Of a stretch of DNA of 64,000 nucleotides, positions 17,589 through 27,103 are shown one piece after another. Under the pieces are notes generated by a model that saw only the letters and a program-made list of their open reading frames with translations, ran no database searches and was not told the origin of the DNA. The DNA is from Novosphingobium sp. (GTDB lineage Bacteria > Pseudomonadota > Alphaproteobacteria > Sphingomonadales > Sphingomonadaceae): assembly GCF_020852455.1 (NCBI RefSeq), contig NZ_JADZAT010000001.1, forward strand, positions 1 through 64,000, written 5' to 3'. Every line of letters starts with the position of its first letter. The first letter of the stretch is position 1. The translations under genes and the position numbers were made by a program.

Positions 17589-20042
17589 ATGGCCGTTCGT
17601 TTGCATTCACCCCGGTTCGCAGCCTTGCTGCGCGCTACCGCTTCCCTGGCGATCGTTGCGGGAGGCTTGTCCGCCGGTGCCGCCCAGGCCCAGTCCGCAC
17701 CAGAGGCGAGCGAGGAAGCCAGCGAAGACACCACCGACATCGTTGTCACCGCGCAAAAGCGTGAGCAGAAGCTGCAGGATGTTGGCATCGCGGTATCGGT
17801 GCTGGGCAAGGAAGAGCTGAAGAACCGTTCGATCACCAGTGCGATCGATGTCGTTTCGGCCATCCCGAACCTGAAGTACAACGCCTACTCATCGTCGCAG
17901 GTCGTGTTCAATATGCGCGGGGTCTCGCAGAACGACTATGGCGACCAGCAGGAGCCGCCGGTCGCGGTCTATCAGGATGACAGCTATGCCAGCTCGATCA
18001 CCACGGCGAGCTTCCCGGTGTTCGACCTTGCCCGGGTCGAGGCGCTGCGCGGCCCGCAAGGCACGCTGTTCGGACGCAATGCCACCGGCGGCGCGGTTCA
18101 GTTCATCTCCAACCAGCCGACCAGCGTAACCGAAGGCTACGTGAAGGCCACCTATGGCCGCTTCAACCAGACCATCCTGGAAGGCGCGATTTCAGGACCG
18201 CTTGGCGACACGCTCAGCGCGCGCATCGCCGGGATCTATGATGCCGACGATGGGTATATCAAGAACATCACGCCTGGTGAAAAGGATCGCGGGGCGAACA
18301 ACCACTGGGCGCTGCGCGGGATTCTGGCCTATGAGCCGTCGAACAGTTTCAAGGCCAAGCTGACGCTGCGCTATTCGCAGGCTGACAAGGAACGCCAGGC
18401 GGGCGTTTACAACTATGCCCCCACCTGTCCCAATGCCCAGTTCCAGGGCGAATTCATGTCGCCGACCGATAGCTGCGGCTACTGGGGCACGGTGGGCACC
18501 GCGGGTAACGGCTATTTCGATCCCTCGATCGCGGCTTCGCAGGGCGGCAGCCCGTGGAAGACTGCGGGCACCGGACCGGCCTATGTCGATCGCAAGATGT
18601 TTGGCGCAACGCTGCGGATTGATGCCCAGCTGGGCTCGCTGGATGTCACTTCGATCAGCGATTACCAGCACCTCAAGAAGTTCTACATCGAAAGCGGCGA
18701 TGGCCCGCCCGAAATTCCCTATGTCGAGAATGTGACGCCGCCGGCCACCGCACCGTGCCCGTCGCCCAATGCCAGCCTGACCTGCTATGCTTCGGGGACC
18801 GTGTTCTATCAGGACGCCAAGGTTGAGCAGTATTCGCAGGAACTGCGCGTGGCCCACACCACTGATCGCAATTTCCTGACTTTCGGTGGTTTCGGGATGA
18901 TCATCGATGGCGAATACGAGGCGAAGTATGCCGTGCCGTTCATCGCCTATGATCCGCTGGTGAACTTTACCCAGCGGACGGAGAGCTTCGCCTTCTTCGT
19001 GCAGGACGAATTCAAGGTCACCGACCAGCTCAAGCTGATCGGCGGCCTGCGGTACTGGCATGACAGCAAGCGGGGCGTCTATGATGCCGTTCACGTGCTG
19101 CCGTCCTATGCGCTGTCGCTGCATTTCGGGCCGGACAATGTGTCCTACACCGACCTGACCGGAACCACCGTTCCCGGTTCGTGGAGCTATAACAGCAACC
19201 TGCCGTCCGGGGTGACCATCACTCCTGCCGATGCCGAACCGAGCTATAGCGGGGTCACCGCCCGGCTTCAGCTGGACTACAAGCCCAGCGACAACGTGCT
19301 GGTCTATGCCAGCTACAACCGCGGTTCAAAATCGGGCGGGTTCACCTTCTCGACCGGCACCCCGTTCCCGGCGGCGCTGACCGACACGCTCAACAATCTG
19401 GCCTACAAGCCTGAAACGCTCAACTCCTACGAACTGGGCCTGAAGTCCACGCTTGCACCGGGGACCACTTTCAACGTCGCGGCGTTCTATTACGACTACC
19501 AGAACTATCAGGCCTTCGTGCAGGTTGGCTTTACCCAGGTGGTCCGCAACCTGCCGGCGACGGTGAAGGGGATCGAGGCTGACTTTACCGCCAAGCCGGC
19601 CAAGGGCCTGACGCTGCAGCTGTCGGGTGCCTGGCAGGACAGCGAGGTCAAGGGCGTGCTGCTGCCTGATGGGGTGACCCTGGTGAACCATGACCTGCCG
19701 CAGGCGCCCGAGTTTTCGGGCAGCGCGATGGCGCGGTATGAGTTCGGGCTGGCTGGCGGCACCGCATCGGTCCAGGCCGATGCGATCTTCCAGAGCTCGA
19801 TGTGCTTCACCGTGATGTGCGCCCCGGTTGAGCAGGAGAAGGGCTATGCCGTGGCCAATGCCCGGATTGGCTTCACCACTGCCGATGACCGGGTTGAGAT
19901 TGCAGCTTTCGTCAGCAACCTGTTCGACCGGGCTTACCGGGTCTATGCCTTCGACGGCTCGCTCTACTGGGGCGACACGCTGGGGGTTTATGCCAAGCCG
20001 CGGACCTGGGGCGTGAGCGTTCGCTACAACTTCGGCAAGTGA
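17589..20042 (+). CDS. TonB-dependent outer-membrane receptor 1
   Basis: An 817-residue receptor with a signal peptide (cleavage expected after 'GAAQAQ', about residue 37), a TonB box region 'TDIVVTAQKREQKLQDV', a plug domain with 'GPQGTLFGRNATGGAV' and a long beta-barrel ending in 'VRYNFGK' with aromatic strands. It transports a substrate across the outer membrane using TonB energy. It is divergent from the BetI-BetB operon and may be regulated with it; an APC permease follows. Uptake of a choline- or betaine-containing compound is an inference from position. A GGGAGGG ribosome site precedes ATG 17589. Confidence 0.92.
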   Translation: MAVRLHSPRFAALLRATASLAIVAGGLSAGAAQAQSAPEASEEASEDTTDIVVTAQKREQKLQDVGIAVSVLGKEELKNRSITSAIDVVSAIPNLKYNAYSSSQVVFNMRGVSQNDYGDQQEPPVAVYQDDSYASSITTASFPVFDLARVEALRGPQGTLFGRNATGGAVQFISNQPTSVTEGYVKATYGRFNQTILEGAISGPLGDTLSARIAGIYDADDGYIKNITPGEKDRGANNHWALRGILAYEPSNSFKAKLTLRYSQADKERQAGVYNYAPTCPNAQFQGEFMSPTDSCGYWGTVGTAGNGYFDPSIAASQGGSPWKTAGTGPAYVDRKMFGATLRIDAQLGSLDVTSISDYQHLKKFYIESGDGPPEIPYVENVTPPATAPCPSPNASLTCYASGTVFYQDAKVEQYSQELRVAHTTDRNFLTFGGFGMIIDGEYEAKYAVPFIAYDPLVNFTQRTESFAFFVQDEFKVTDQLKLIGGLRYWHDSKRGVYDAVHVLPSYALSLHFGPDNVSYTDLTGTTVPGSWSYNSNLPSGVTITPADAEPSYSGVTARLQLDYKPSDNVLVYASYNRGSKSGGFTFSTGTPFPAALTDTLNNLAYKPETLNSYELGLKSTLAPGTTFNVAAFYYDYQNYQAFVQVGFTQVVRNLPATVKGIEADFTAKPAKGLTLQLSGAWQDSEVKGVLLPDGVTLVNHDLPQAPEFSGSAMARYEFGLAGGTASVQADAIFQSSMCFTVMCAPVEQEKGYAVANARIGFTTADDRVEIAAFVSNLFDRAYRVYAFDGSLYWGDTLGVYAKPRTWGVSVRYNFGK

Positions 20043-20065
20043 GACCGAAGCATAGCTGATTGGCG

Positions 20066-20102
20066 CGGGCCTGCCTTTGGACGCAATCCGAAGGCGGGCC
20101 CG
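20066..20102 (+). terminator. Strong hairpin after TonB receptor 1
   Basis: A 15-base-pair stem (20066-20080 with 20088-20102, two G-T pairs) and a 7-base loop lie between the receptor stop and the permease start. There is no T-tract, so it may be an attenuating or mRNA-stabilising hairpin rather than a full intrinsic terminator. Confidence 0.5.
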
Positions 20103-20130
20103 TCGCACGATGGGGGAAGGGGACTGAAAG

Positions 20131-21750
20131 GTGGCAAGCCAGGCCGAAGCAATTGATGTAACCGACCAGCTGCAGCTGCGGCGCCAGCTGGACTGGAAAG
20201 ACGCGTTCTGGGCATCCAGCGGGGTTCCGGCCGGCGTGCTGCTGACCATGGGCGGGATCGCGGCGATGATCGGCCAGCCCAGCTGGATTATCTGGATCGC
20301 CTCGATCCTGATGGGGTTCATCCAGAGCTTCGTCTATGCCGAGATTGCCGGGCTTTATCCTGACAAGTCGGGCGGTGCCTCGGTCTATGGCGCGGCGGGC
20401 TGGCTGCCCTACGGCAAATTTATCGCGCCGATATCGGTGTGGTGCAACTGGCTCGCCTGGTCGCCGGTGCTGGCATTGGGGACGGGCCTTGCCGCGGCCT
20501 ATGTCACCGTCAGCCTGTTCCCGGCTGATGCGGCCATCCGCACCTGGGAACTGAGCCTGCTCAACCTCGACTTCATCCGTGACGGGCTGCACCTGCGGAT
20601 CAATCTGATCTCGATCATCGCAACGCTCTTCCTGCTGCTGACCTTCTTCCTCCAGCACCACGGCGCAGCGCGTGCGGCCAACTTCCAGAAAGTGCTGGGG
20701 CTGCTTTGCATGACCCCCTTGCTGCTGGTCGGGCTGGTGCCGTTCATCACCGGCGATCTGCCGCGTGAGAACCTGTTCCCCTTGCTGCCGATGCTGCGCG
20801 ACGCGGCGGGCAATCCCGGTTTCGGAACCTGGGACACTGCCGGGCTGACATTGCTGGCGGGGGCGATGTTTGGGGCGGGTTGGTCAACCTATGGGTTTGA
20901 AACCGCGGTCTGCTACACCCGCGAATTCCGCGATCCGGCGCGTGATACCGCCCGGGCGATCATTGCTGCAGGCTTGCTCTGCATCGCAATTTTCGTGCTG
21001 GTGCCGCTGGCCTTCCAGGCCTCGCTCGGCCTTCAGGGCATGCTCGATCCAAGCATCAACGACGGTTCGGGCGTGGCCCGGGCGCTGGCGCAGATCGTCG
21101 GGGGCGGGGCGGTGATCGGCAACCTGCTGATTGTCATGCTGGTGCTGTCGCTGTTGCTGATCGTGATGACTTCGATGCTGGGATCGTCGCGCACGCTGTA
21201 CCAGGCGTCGGTCGATGGCTGGCTGCCGCGCTATCTTTCGAAGGTCAACGAACATGGCGCGCCAACCCCGGCGATGTGGACCGACCTGCTGTTCAACCTC
21301 TTCCTGCTGCTCGCGTCGGACTACTTCGCGGTGCTGATGATTTCGAACGTCTGCTACTTCGTGTTCAACTTCCTGAACCTGCAGGCCGGCTGGATCCACC
21401 GGATCGATCGCAAGGACTGGAACCGGCCCTACCGCGCACCAACCTGGCTGCTGGCGACTGGGGCAGTGTTCGGTTTCGTCAATATGGCCTGGATGGGCGC
21501 GGGGGCCGACGTTTGGGGCGAAGGCACGCTGCGCAATGGCTTGTTGGCAGTGCTGCTGATCGTGCCGGTCTTCGCCTATCGCCACTACGTCCAGGACAAG
21601 GGCAAGTTCCCGGTCAGCGAGGGGACAGACGAGGATCCGTTCGAGCGGCAGCACATCACGCCGCGCGCGGGTATCCTGCCCTACCTGTCGCTGGTCGCTA
21701 GTGCAGCGCTGGTCTGGGGAGCGCACATCTGGGCGCAGCCGCCCGGCTGA
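20131..21750 (+). CDS. APC-superfamily amino acid/amine permease
   Basis: A 539-residue integral membrane protein with about 12 hydrophobic segments and APC-type features: a Gly-rich first helix after 'WKDAFWASSGVPAGVLL' and a 'YGFETAVCYTREFRDPARDT' segment equivalent to the conserved loop after helix 6. It imports an amino acid, amine or betaine. A GTG start at 20131 follows the GGGGGAAGGGGA run. It comes 88 bases after the TonB receptor, so the two could form an outer/inner-membrane uptake route. It converges on tdh with 4 bases between stops. Confidence 0.82.
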   Translation: MASQAEAIDVTDQLQLRRQLDWKDAFWASSGVPAGVLLTMGGIAAMIGQPSWIIWIASILMGFIQSFVYAEIAGLYPDKSGGASVYGAAGWLPYGKFIAPISVWCNWLAWSPVLALGTGLAAAYVTVSLFPADAAIRTWELSLLNLDFIRDGLHLRINLISIIATLFLLLTFFLQHHGAARAANFQKVLGLLCMTPLLLVGLVPFITGDLPRENLFPLLPMLRDAAGNPGFGTWDTAGLTLLAGAMFGAGWSTYGFETAVCYTREFRDPARDTARAIIAAGLLCIAIFVLVPLAFQASLGLQGMLDPSINDGSGVARALAQIVGGGAVIGNLLIVMLVLSLLLIVMTSMLGSSRTLYQASVDGWLPRYLSKVNEHGAPTPAMWTDLLFNLFLLLASDYFAVLMISNVCYFVFNFLNLQAGWIHRIDRKDWNRPYRAPTWLLATGAVFGFVNMAWMGAGADVWGEGTLRNGLLAVLLIVPVFAYRHYVQDKGKFPVSEGTDEDPFERQHITPRAGILPYLSLVASAALVWGAHIWAQPPG

Positions 21751-21754
21751 CCGG

Positions 21755-22801
21755 TCAGGCGGTGGTCCAGTCCAGGACCACCTTGCCCGATTTGCCGCTG
21801 CGCATCACTTCAAAGCCCTGTGCGAACTGCGTGTGGTCAAGCCGCTCGGTAATCAGCCCCGAAACGTCGAGGCCCGATCCGAGCATGGCGAGCATCTTGT
21901 ACCAGGTCTCGAACATCTCGCGGCCATAGATCGTCTTGATGGTCAGCGCCTTGAAGACGATCTTGCTCCATTCGATCTTTGTTTCGCCCGGCGGGAAGCC
22001 CAGCATGGCCACCTTGCCGCCCATCACCATGTTGTCCACGATCTGGTCCAGCGCGGGCCCTGCGCCCGACATTTCCATGGCGACGTCGAACCCTTCGGTC
22101 ATGCCCAGCTTGTGGCGCACCGAAATCAGGTCTTCCTGGGCGACGTTGACCGGCAGGCAATCAGCAATCTTGCCGGCCAGTTCAAGCCGGTAGGGATTGA
22201 TATCGGTGATCACCACGTGGCGCGCGCCGACATGCCGGGCCACCGCAGCGGCCATGATCCCGATCGGGCCGGCGCCGGTGATCAGCACGTCTTCACCGAT
22301 CAGGTCAAAAGCCAGCGCCGTGTGCACCGCATTGCCCAGCGGATCGAGCATCGCCGCCACGTCCATTTCGACGTGATCGGGCAGGGCGATCACGTTGAAG
22401 GCCGGAATGCACAGGTACTTGGCAAAAGCCCCGGGCCGGTTGACGCCGACGCCCTGGGTTTCGGGATCAAGGTGGAAGTGCCCGGCACGCACCGCGCGGC
22501 TCTTTTCGCCGATCAGGTGGCCTTCGCCCGAAACCCGCTGGCCGATGCTGAGCGGACGCCGGACGTTTGATCCGATCGCCGCAATTTCGCCGCCAAATTC
22601 GTGGCCCACGATCATCGGCACGGGAATGGTGCGCTGGGCCCAGTCATCCCAGTTGTAGATGTGGATATCGGTGCCGCAAATCGCGGTGCGGTGGACGCGG
22701 ATCAGTACTTCATCGGGGCCGGGTTCGGGGATCGGCTGCTGCTGCAGCCAGATGCCGGGTTCGGCCTTGGCCTTGACCAGTGCGGGCATGGTCTGGGTCA
22801 T
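21755..22801 (-). CDS. tdh: L-threonine 3-dehydrogenase lacking the structural zinc site
   Basis: A 348-residue zinc-dependent medium-chain dehydrogenase highly similar to E. coli Tdh along its length ('[13 protein letters not shown]', '[11 protein letters not shown]', '[10 protein letters not shown]', '[14 protein letters not shown]'). It oxidises threonine to 2-amino-3-ketobutyrate with NAD. The catalytic zinc ligands Cys42, His67 and Glu68 are present. The structural-zinc loop (residues 95-116) has no cysteine: the four Cys positions are Gly98, Ser101, Val104 and Asp112. It is 2 bases downstream of kbl and ends the long methylated-amine gene train. Together they interconvert threonine with glycine + acetyl-CoA. 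Confidence 0.93.
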   Translation of the reverse strand: MTQTMPALVKAKAEPGIWLQQQPIPEPGPDEVLIRVHRTAICGTDIHIYNWDDWAQRTIPVPMIVGHEFGGEIAAIGSNVRRPLSIGQRVSGEGHLIGEKSRAVRAGHFHLDPETQGVGVNRPGAFAKYLCIPAFNVIALPDHVEMDVAAMLDPLGNAVHTALAFDLIGEDVLITGAGPIGIMAAAVARHVGARHVVITDINPYRLELAGKIADCLPVNVAQEDLISVRHKLGMTEGFDVAMEMSGAGPALDQIVDNMVMGGKVAMLGFPPGETKIEWSKIVFKALTIKTIYGREMFETWYKMLAMLGSGLDVSGLITERLDHTQFAQGFEVMRSGKSGKVVLDWTTA

Positions 22802-22803
22802 GA

Positions 22804-24006
22804 TCAGATCACCTTCAGTTCGCGGCCGACCTTGGTGAAGGCGGCAATTGCCTGGTCGATATGGGCGAATGTGTGCGCGGCGCTCATCTGGGTGCGAATC
22901 CTGGCTGCCCCGCGCGGAACCACCGGGAATGAGAACCCGGTCACATAGATCCCTTCATCAAGCAGCGCGGTGGCCATCTGCTGGGCCAGTCGGGCATCGC
23001 CCAGCATGACTGGGATGATCGGATGCTCACCGGGTTGCAGGGTAAAGCCCGCCGCCGCCATCCCCGCGCGGAACCGCGCGGCATTGGCGAACAGCTGCTC
23101 GCGGAACGGATTGCCGGCCTCCAGCATGTCGAAAACCTTCAGGCTGGCCCCGACCAGCCCCGGGGCGAGCGCGTTGGAGAACAGGTAGGGCCTTGCGCGC
23201 TGGCGCAGCAGATCGACCACTTCCTGCCGGGCGCAGATATAGCCGCCCATACCGCCACCCAGCGCCTTGCCCAGCGTGCCGGTGAGCAAGTCGATCCGGC
23301 CCATCACTCCGCAATGCTCGATCGTGCCGCGGCCGGTTTCGCCCATGAAGCCGGCGGCGTGGCAATCATCGACCATCACCAGCGCGCCATACTTGTCGGC
23401 CAGATCGCAGATTGCGCCCAGCTGGGCGATGTAGCCGTCCATCGAGAAGACCCCGTCGGTCACGATCACCGTGGTGCCGCTGCCTTCGCTGGCGGCCAGT
23501 TGCAGCTGCTGCTCCAACGCGGCCATGTCGTTGTTGTCGAACCGATAGCGCCGCGCCTTGCTGAGCCGCACGCCATCGATGATCGAAGCATGGTTGAGCG
23601 AATCCGAAACGATCGCATCGTCTGCGCCGAACAAAGGCTCGAACACCGCACCATTGGCATCGAAGCAAGCGGCAAATGTGATGCTGTCATCGAAGCCGAA
23701 AAAGCCAGCGATCCGCCGTTCAAGCTGGCGGTGGATGTCCTGCGTGCCGCAGATGAACCGCACCGAAGCCATGCCGAAACCATGGCTGGTGGAATAGTCA
23801 TGCGCTGCCTGGATCAGGTCGGGGTGGTCAGCCAGGCCCAGGTAATTGTTGGCGCAGAAGTTGATCACACGCTTGCGCCCGGCGGGGGTATCGACTTCAA
23901 CCTCTACCGCCTGCGGGGAGGTGAGGGGGCGCTCATGCTTGGTCAGCCCCTGGCTGTCGATTTCGCCCAGGGTTTCACGAACCCGTTCGTAGAATGCCGC
24001 GCGCAT
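22804..24006 (-). CDS. kbl: 2-amino-3-ketobutyrate CoA ligase (glycine C-acetyltransferase)
   Basis: A 400-residue PLP enzyme of the alpha-oxoamine synthase family. The 'GTLGKALGG' segment carries the PLP-binding lysine, and '[11 protein letters not shown]' is also diagnostic. It cleaves 2-amino-3-ketobutyrate with CoA to glycine + acetyl-CoA, or the reverse. An ATG lies at 24021, but a GGAGG sits 8 bases before the ATG at 24006, and 'MRAAFYERV' aligns with the start of E. coli Kbl, so I chose 24006. In this locus it connects glycine from betaine breakdown with threonine and acetyl-CoA. Confidence 0.94.
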   Translation of the reverse strand: MRAAFYERVRETLGEIDSQGLTKHERPLTSPQAVEVEVDTPAGRKRVINFCANNYLGLADHPDLIQAAHDYSTSHGFGMASVRFICGTQDIHRQLERRIAGFFGFDDSITFAACFDANGAVFEPLFGADDAIVSDSLNHASIIDGVRLSKARRYRFDNNDMAALEQQLQLAASEGSGTTVIVTDGVFSMDGYIAQLGAICDLADKYGALVMVDDCHAAGFMGETGRGTIEHCGVMGRIDLLTGTLGKALGGGMGGYICARQEVVDLLRQRARPYLFSNALAPGLVGASLKVFDMLEAGNPFREQLFANAARFRAGMAAAGFTLQPGEHPIIPVMLGDARLAQQMATALLDEGIYVTGFSFPVVPRGAARIRTQMSAAHTFAHIDQAIAAFTKVGRELKVI

Positions 24007-24072
24007 ACCAAATGCCTCCATCAGGAGGCCCTGAATTGGCAGTCGTGGACGCCAGGTTCAAGACCATGCGGA

Positions 24073-24084
24073 TTTCATATGAAA
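24073..24084. promoter_or_regulatory. Palindrome upstream of kbl
   Basis: TTTCATATGAAA is a perfect 12-base palindrome in the AT-rich 124-base gap between the FAD oxidoreductase gene and kbl. It is flanked by GCGGAT (24068-24073) and ATCCGC (24089-24094). It is a candidate operator for a separate kbl-tdh promoter. Confidence 0.4.
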
Positions 24085-24145
24085 CCATATCCGCAAGAAT
24101 CTTTGTTAATCGCCTAATTAAATTTCTCGACGAACGGGTCGTTGG

Positions 24146-25447
24146 TCAGACCAGTGGCATGTCCCCGATGCCTTTGACGCCGCGCTGGACCAGCGCCGCG
24201 ACCAGTGCGTCAGAATTGACCTGCTGTACCGTCAGCCCGGCCATGAGTGCCATCGTTGCGGCAATCCCAACCGCCTCGCCCATTGCCATGCACTGCGGCA
24301 TGCCGCGGACCGAGGCAAAGGCAATCGGATCTGCGCAGATCAGGCGCCCCGCGAACAGCAGGTTGTCGATCGCGGCGGGGACGAGCGTACGGAAGGGAAT
24401 GGTATAGTAACTGCCAGACGCCACTGCCGCAGCGTGAGTCATCTCGCCTTCGCCGCGCATCACATCGTCGATCGGATTGTCACAGGCGACGATGCCGTCG
24501 GGAAACTTGGTAGCAGCGGCGATTTCAGCCCCGGAGATGCGATGCAATGCCTCAAGCCGCCGGGTTTCCCGTACGCCGACGGTTGGCCCGAGTTCGACCA
24601 TGCGGGCGTTCTCGAACCCAGGAACGCATTCGATCAGGAAACGCGACAGTTGGTGGCAGCGTCTTCGCCCTTCCTGGGTCGCCGCCGTGACTTGCTGAGG
24701 ATCGGTGCCGTCAACGCCTCGGATGTGCACCGAATTGCAGAACACGCTGTCGGGATGGAAACCGCGCATCAGGTAAAGCTTGGCAAGATCGGGATGAAGC
24801 CGGCCCTCAGCCACGCCCACGGCGGCTTCGGCCTGAAAATAGGGGTCGTCCTTGGCAAAGACGCGCACCCACGGTGCATTGATCATGGTGAAGGACAGGG
24901 TGACCCCCATCATGTTGCCGTGCCCGTCGCCCAGGCTGTAGGGTACTCCGGCCTTTGCAGAGATATCGCCATCGCCGGAAGCATCGATCACCATTCCGGC
25001 CTCGATCACCAGCGGACCGCGGCGGTCATAAAATTCGATCGCCGCGATCCGCTTGCCGTCCATTACCGGCTGTCCGGCGAAGGTGCCAAGGTGGCAGACC
25101 ACGCCAGCCTCTTCCAGCATCTGGAACATGGCGAAGACTGCGGCTTCGTGATCATAGAGCACTTCGCGCCCGAAGTTTTCCAGTGTGCTGGGGCGAACTT
25201 GGGCACAAGGCGGATTCATTCCGGCCAGGCGATCAGTCAATTCCGCAAAAATTCCGCCGATACTGGTGCCCAGGGGATAGCCACCGCCCCACGGCATGCC
25301 CGGGCAGAAAGACATTACCCCACCGATCTTGCTCCCGGCTTCAACCAGCCGCACGCTTGCACCCTGGCGCGCGGCGGAACAGGCCGCAGCGAAACCGGCG
25401 GTTCCGCCGCCGATCACTACGACATTGCAAGTCTCGCGGCGGGACAT
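24146..25447 (-). CDS. FAD-dependent oxidoreductase of the FAD_oxidored family (paralogue 2)
   Basis: A 433-residue flavoprotein related to the one at 12195. It has an N-terminal 'VVIGGGTAGFAAA' dinucleotide motif, a 'GGVMSFCPG' segment, a second motif 'VIDASGDGDISAKAG' and a C-terminal 'NLLFAGRLI' region. Its start is 4 bases after the BCCT transporter stop, so it is likely in the same transcript. The substrate is unknown; by context it may act on a partly demethylated amine or on a redox partner of the corrinoid system. Both guesses are inference. Confidence 0.8.
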   Translation of the reverse strand: MSRRETCNVVVIGGGTAGFAAACSAARQGASVRLVEAGSKIGGVMSFCPGMPWGGGYPLGTSIGGIFAELTDRLAGMNPPCAQVRPSTLENFGREVLYDHEAAVFAMFQMLEEAGVVCHLGTFAGQPVMDGKRIAAIEFYDRRGPLVIEAGMVIDASGDGDISAKAGVPYSLGDGHGNMMGVTLSFTMINAPWVRVFAKDDPYFQAEAAVGVAEGRLHPDLAKLYLMRGFHPDSVFCNSVHIRGVDGTDPQQVTAATQEGRRRCHQLSRFLIECVPGFENARMVELGPTVGVRETRRLEALHRISGAEIAAATKFPDGIVACDNPIDDVMRGEGEMTHAAAVASGSYYTIPFRTLVPAAIDNLLFAGRLICADPIAFASVRGMPQCMAMGEAVGIAATMALMAGLTVQQVNSDALVAALVQRGVKGIGDMPLV

Positions 25448-25451
25448 GCAA

Positions 25452-27026
25452 TCAGTCCTGGCGTTGGCGGCGGTGGATTGCCAACAACCCCCGCAGGGTT
25501 CCCGCGCACATCAACACCAGTACCAGCCCCAACGGCAGACCAGTGGCGATCGATCCGGCCTGGAGCGAATTGAGCCCGCCGCTGAGCAACAACACAACAC
25601 CGATCCCGCCAACCGCGAACAGCCAGAAGGTCTTCTGCGCAAGCGGGGTTTCGGTCTGACCGCCGGACGTCATCGTGTCGATCACCAGCGTGCCCGAATC
25701 CCAGCCGGTCACGAAGAACACCAGGATCAGGCAGATCGCGACGAACGAAGTGATCGGAGCGATCGGCAGTGTTTCCAGCAGGACAAACAGCTGGGTTTCA
25801 AGGCTGACCTGGCTGAAGCCCTCAACCTTGCCCGAGACGATCGCTGAAATGCTGGCATCGCCGAAAATCGTCAGCCAGATAATTCCCAGCAGGCTGGGGG
25901 CGATCATGGCCCCGGCGATGAATTCGCGCACGGTGCGGCCCAGCGAGATGCGGGCCATGAACATCCCTACGAACGGCGCCCAGCTGATCCACCAGGCCCA
26001 GTAATAAACTGACCAGTCACGGTAGAAGCCGCTGTCCTCGCGGCCGACCGGGTTGGCCAGCGCGGGCAGGTTGGCAAGGTAGGTCCACACGTTGCGGACC
26101 AGATCACCCAGCAGTTCAACCGCCGGACCCATTGCGAGCACGAACAGCATCAGTGCGAAGGCCATCAGCATGTTGAGTTCGCTGAGGATCCGAATTCCGC
26201 GGTCGATCCCGCCGCGAACCGATAGGAAGGTCACCGCCGCCATGACCATGATCAGGCAAAGGATCGAGAAGGGCGTGCTGGTGATGTGGTAGAGAAAGGA
26301 TATCCCGGCCATGGCCTGCTGTGCGCCCAGGCCGAGCGAGGTGGCGAGGCCGAAGATCGTCGCAAAGACCGCCAGTACCTCGATCCCGTCGCCCAGCCGT
26401 CCCCAGACAGCTTTGCCGAACAGCGGGTAAAAGGCCGACCGCATCGACAGCGGCATGCCAAAATCATAGGCAAACAGCGCCAGCGCCAGGCCGGTGACCG
26501 CGAACATCGCCCAGGGATGCAGCGCCCAGTCGAAAATCGTCGCGGCCATGGCCAGATCGCGCGCGCCCGCGTGGTTGCCGATAGCACCACCCAGCGGCGC
26601 TGCCGGTCCACCCGCCATCGAAGTGGTGAAATGCGAAACCGGCTCTGACACGCCATAGAAGATCAGGCCGATCCCCATCCCGGCGCCGAACAGCATCGAA
26701 AACCACGACATCCGCGAATAGTCGGGCGTCGCGCCCTTGCCGCCCAGACGGATCCGGCCGAGCGGAGACAGCGCGATCACGACGCAAAACAGCAGCAGCA
26801 GGTTGCCGGCCGACATGAAGAACCAGTCGAAGCTGGTGGTTGCATTGACGCGGACGTCATTGAACAGTTTGGCCGACTGCTCGGGGGCGATCAGCGAATA
26901 GACGATCACCGCCAACGAGATCACTGCGGTGGGAAAGAACACCAGCGGATCGACCTGCAGGCCCATGATCGTCCGGGTCGATTTGCCATAGTTGCCCGTA
27001 TCGATATTGTCTGCCCAGTCGGCCAT
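25452..27026 (-). CDS. BCCT-family betaine/choline/carnitine transporter
   Basis: A 524-residue carrier with the hallmarks of the betaine/carnitine/choline family: 12 membrane segments, the Gly-rich stretch 'GAGMGIGLIFYG' in helix 3, as in sodium-coupled betaine carriers, and the Trp-rich signature 'YYWAWWISWAPF' in helix 8. It imports glycine betaine or a relative for catabolism. It lies inside the methyl-transfer gene train between folD (77-base gap) and a FAD oxidoreductase. Its ribosome site is part of a small hairpin just upstream. There is no long regulatory C-terminus, so it is probably not an osmosensor like BetP. Confidence 0.93.
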   Translation of the reverse strand: MADWADNIDTGNYGKSTRTIMGLQVDPLVFFPTAVISLAVIVYSLIAPEQSAKLFNDVRVNATTSFDWFFMSAGNLLLLFCVVIALSPLGRIRLGGKGATPDYSRMSWFSMLFGAGMGIGLIFYGVSEPVSHFTTSMAGGPAAPLGGAIGNHAGARDLAMAATIFDWALHPWAMFAVTGLALALFAYDFGMPLSMRSAFYPLFGKAVWGRLGDGIEVLAVFATIFGLATSLGLGAQQAMAGISFLYHITSTPFSILCLIMVMAAVTFLSVRGGIDRGIRILSELNMLMAFALMLFVLAMGPAVELLGDLVRNVWTYLANLPALANPVGREDSGFYRDWSVYYWAWWISWAPFVGMFMARISLGRTVREFIAGAMIAPSLLGIIWLTIFGDASISAIVSGKVEGFSQVSLETQLFVLLETLPIAPITSFVAICLILVFFVTGWDSGTLVIDTMTSGGQTETPLAQKTFWLFAVGGIGVVLLLSGGLNSLQAGSIATGLPLGLVLVLMCAGTLRGLLAIHRRQRQD

Positions 27027-27032
27027 GCGCTT

Positions 27033-27049
27033 CTCCCCTTCGAGGGGAG
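27033..27049 (-). promoter_or_regulatory. Hairpin that covers the BCCT ribosome-binding site
   Basis: On the minus strand CTCCCC-TCGAA-GGGGAG forms a perfect 6-base-pair GC stem. The GGGGAG half is the Shine-Dalgarno sequence, 6 bases before the transporter ATG. Folding would limit initiation unless ribosomes or a factor open it. Confidence 0.45.
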
Positions 27050-27103
27050 GCTAGACCGCCGCTTCCGAGGTGGCGAGTCCATTGCCGGGATTAATGACAG
27101 ATA

